A stretch of 64,000 nt of DNA. Origin: Nocardioides sp. zg-1308 (GTDB taxonomy: Bacteria > Actinomycetota > Actinomycetes > Propionibacteriales > Nocardioidaceae). The DNA is taken from contig NZ_JABJQY010000002.1 in NCBI RefSeq assembly GCF_013155375.1, positions 1,302,001 to 1,366,000 on the forward strand, read 5' to 3'. The notes beneath the pieces are model-generated. The model saw only the letters and a list, made by a program, of their open reading frames with translations, had not been told where the DNA came from and searched no databases. Made by a program: the position numbers and the translations under genes. Shown one piece after another: positions 63,701 through 64,000 of the stretch (position 1 is the first letter of the stretch; each line of letters starts with the position of its first letter).

Positions 63701-64000
63701 CCGGCGACGCCGAGGCTGCGCAGCACGAGCTGGCAGAACTGGTGGATGGTCGCGATGGTCGCGGCGTCGAAGGACACCAGTGCCGAGGTCAGCCGTTCGA
63801 GGCGCGCGCCGACCGCGCCGGCGGAGGCGTCGAGCAGCCAGTCGTGGAGCCGGTTGTCGGGGTGGCGGGTGGACGGGTCGGTGAGGAGCTGGACGGCCTC
63901 GTCGAGCTGTCGGCGTACGCGCTCACGCAGCTCCTGGCTGGCGGCCCGGGTGAAGGTGACCACGAGCATCTCGTCGAGGCGCACCTGCCCCGAGGCGATG
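60763..64000 (-). CDS. recB: Exodeoxyribonuclease V subunit beta (RecB), N-terminus outside window
   Basis: 1078 complete codons are visible and the frame is still open at the right edge, so the Walker A and true start lie beyond. Visible motifs: LDEMLVVTFTRAASQELRER (motif Ia), DEFQDTDPVQWQVF (Walker B region), VLIGDPKQAIYAFRGGDVVT (motif III), QLVTIHGSKGLQYPVVYLP (motif V) and LLYVAMTRAQSQVV (motif VI). The C-terminal nuclease has GSIDVVL and LTVDYKTN (Asp and Lys of the active site). The protein is RecB; recC would be expected upstream, out of view. Confidence 0.95.
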   Translation of the reverse strand, partial: IASGQVRLDEMLVVTFTRAASQELRERVRRQLDEAVQLLTDPSTRHPDNRLHDWLLDASAGAVGARLERLTSALVSFDAATIATIHQFCQLVLRSLGVAGDTDASATLVEDLEELTTEAVDDLYLARFGAEADPPWSRADALELARSVTNDPRARVEPAAVLTDAPDSTAAMRVRFACDVLEEVERRKRRLGILSYDDLLSQLADALEDTSAAARRRMRHRWKFVLIDEFQDTDPVQWQVFRRAFSETTTMVLIGDPKQAIYAFRGGDVVTYLQAAETATTTQTLGVNWRSDRPLLRSVHAVLQGAQLGDERIVVHPVEAHLDESRLQGAGAPFRLRVVRRAELGKGPRSRPPVAVWRDHVVTDTAHDIKRLLESGPTFEGRPLEPGDVAVLAARRNELEAVQHALALVGVPSVVNAGGSVFHTPAAGEWLTLLEALEQPHRADRVRAAALTSFFGHTAQSLDAGGDDLTDELTARVRTLTDVFTHRGVAAVVEVAAVDGLTARVLARVGGERTLTDLRHVGESLLRVSTEERLGLVGLLAWLREQVADDKLEVSSERTRRLDSDADAVQLVTIHGSKGLQYPVVYLPTLWNRYTGRDPAIPLFHDDEGRRCRDVGGPSAFHREAVGRHWREDAGESLRLLYVAMTRAQSQVVAWYAAADRNTPDSPLHRMLFGRRPGMAPVPDSQALVDEDRLLAILAAWQDAGGPSVELAALTPPDPTPLERSTEALSVRSFGRSVDTSWRRTSYSSLSAASAAHAAAASLSEPELVPDEDSDTTLDDVTADLGGLVVDGSDAGAASVPSPMADLPVGATFGSLVHAVLEHADPAADDFRAELLRLVEEQLVWWPVELDPGGLADALVAVCSSPLGPLAGDRTLLSLGLPDRLRELDFEVPLAGGDTVAAPADVRLGDLAPLLRRHLPEGDAVRVYADALDGDPDLAAQSLRGYLTGSIDVVLRLEVDGAQRFLTVDYKTNWLGPIDQPLTAHDYRPEMLDEAMAHSDYPLQALLYTVVLHRYLRWRLPGYDPATHLGGVLYLYLRGMCGPETPVVDGMPCGVFSWRPPVPLVEELSDLLDGVVRR

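Overview
This 64 kb window is chromosomal DNA from a high-GC actinobacterium. Dense coding, many GTG starts, ATGA/GTGA stop-start overlaps, a WS/DGAT acyltransferase, an F420-type (Ddn) oxidoreductase, a tRNA adenosine deaminase-associated protein and RecBCD-type genes all point that way. I infer a Nocardioidaceae (Nocardioides-like) host, but the sequence alone does not prove it. No insertion sequence, prophage or CRISPR array is visible, and no stretch over 300 bases lacks a gene or RNA.

Layout. 1-3.7 kb: end of a methylmalonate-semialdehyde dehydrogenase gene, a class III aminotransferase and a chromate transporter. 3.9-5.4 kb: a secreted protein facing a HAD-IIA phosphatase across a strong hairpin. 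5.4-8.7 kb: TetR-MMPL-HAD operon with a perfect palindromic operator. 8.8-13 kb: fused MFS/spermidine synthase-like protein, zinc alcohol dehydrogenase, a His-rich DUF4396 membrane protein behind a CsoR-like operator, and a class II glutamine amidotransferase. 13.2 kb: tRNA-Ser(CGA). 13.4-18.2 kb: overlapping lipid genes (PlsB, HAD-acyltransferase fusion, WS/DGAT). 18.2-20.4 kb: GNAT, TadA and its partner, then upp.

20.6-35.1 kb is a sugar-to-pyruvate locus on the minus strand. It runs from the ABC importer rhaTPQS through mutarotase, isomerase, aldolase/dehydrogenase and rhamnulokinase to a tiny LuxR-type regulator and lutABC. A divergent LacI repressor and a TTGAAA-GG-TTTCAA operator sit at its head. 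With lutABC, rhamnose carbon could go to DHAP plus pyruvate.

35-45.6 kb: an exonuclease-family gene lacking its N-terminus, a nucleotidyltransferase, pntAB transhydrogenase, a second sugar ABC importer (malEFG-type) with its LacI regulator, an RNA cyclic phosphodiesterase and a long-chain-type acyl-CoA dehydrogenase. 45.7-50.3 kb: two paralogous soluble histidine kinases flanking an M15 peptidase. 50.3-56.5 kb holds a sirtuin and the two most intriguing clusters. One is an N-formylglutamate amidohydrolase / QEGLA metallopeptidase / ATP-grasp ligase operon. The other is an NrtR-like Nudix regulator divergent from an SPFH protein and a variant NAD kinase, around a 23-base palindrome. 56.5-64 kb: MenB, Ddn-family protein, a small acidic protein, an ACT protein, RecD and partial RecB. 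A 52-bp palindromic repeat occurs three times (two copies at 20.4-20.6 kb, one at 58.3 kb).
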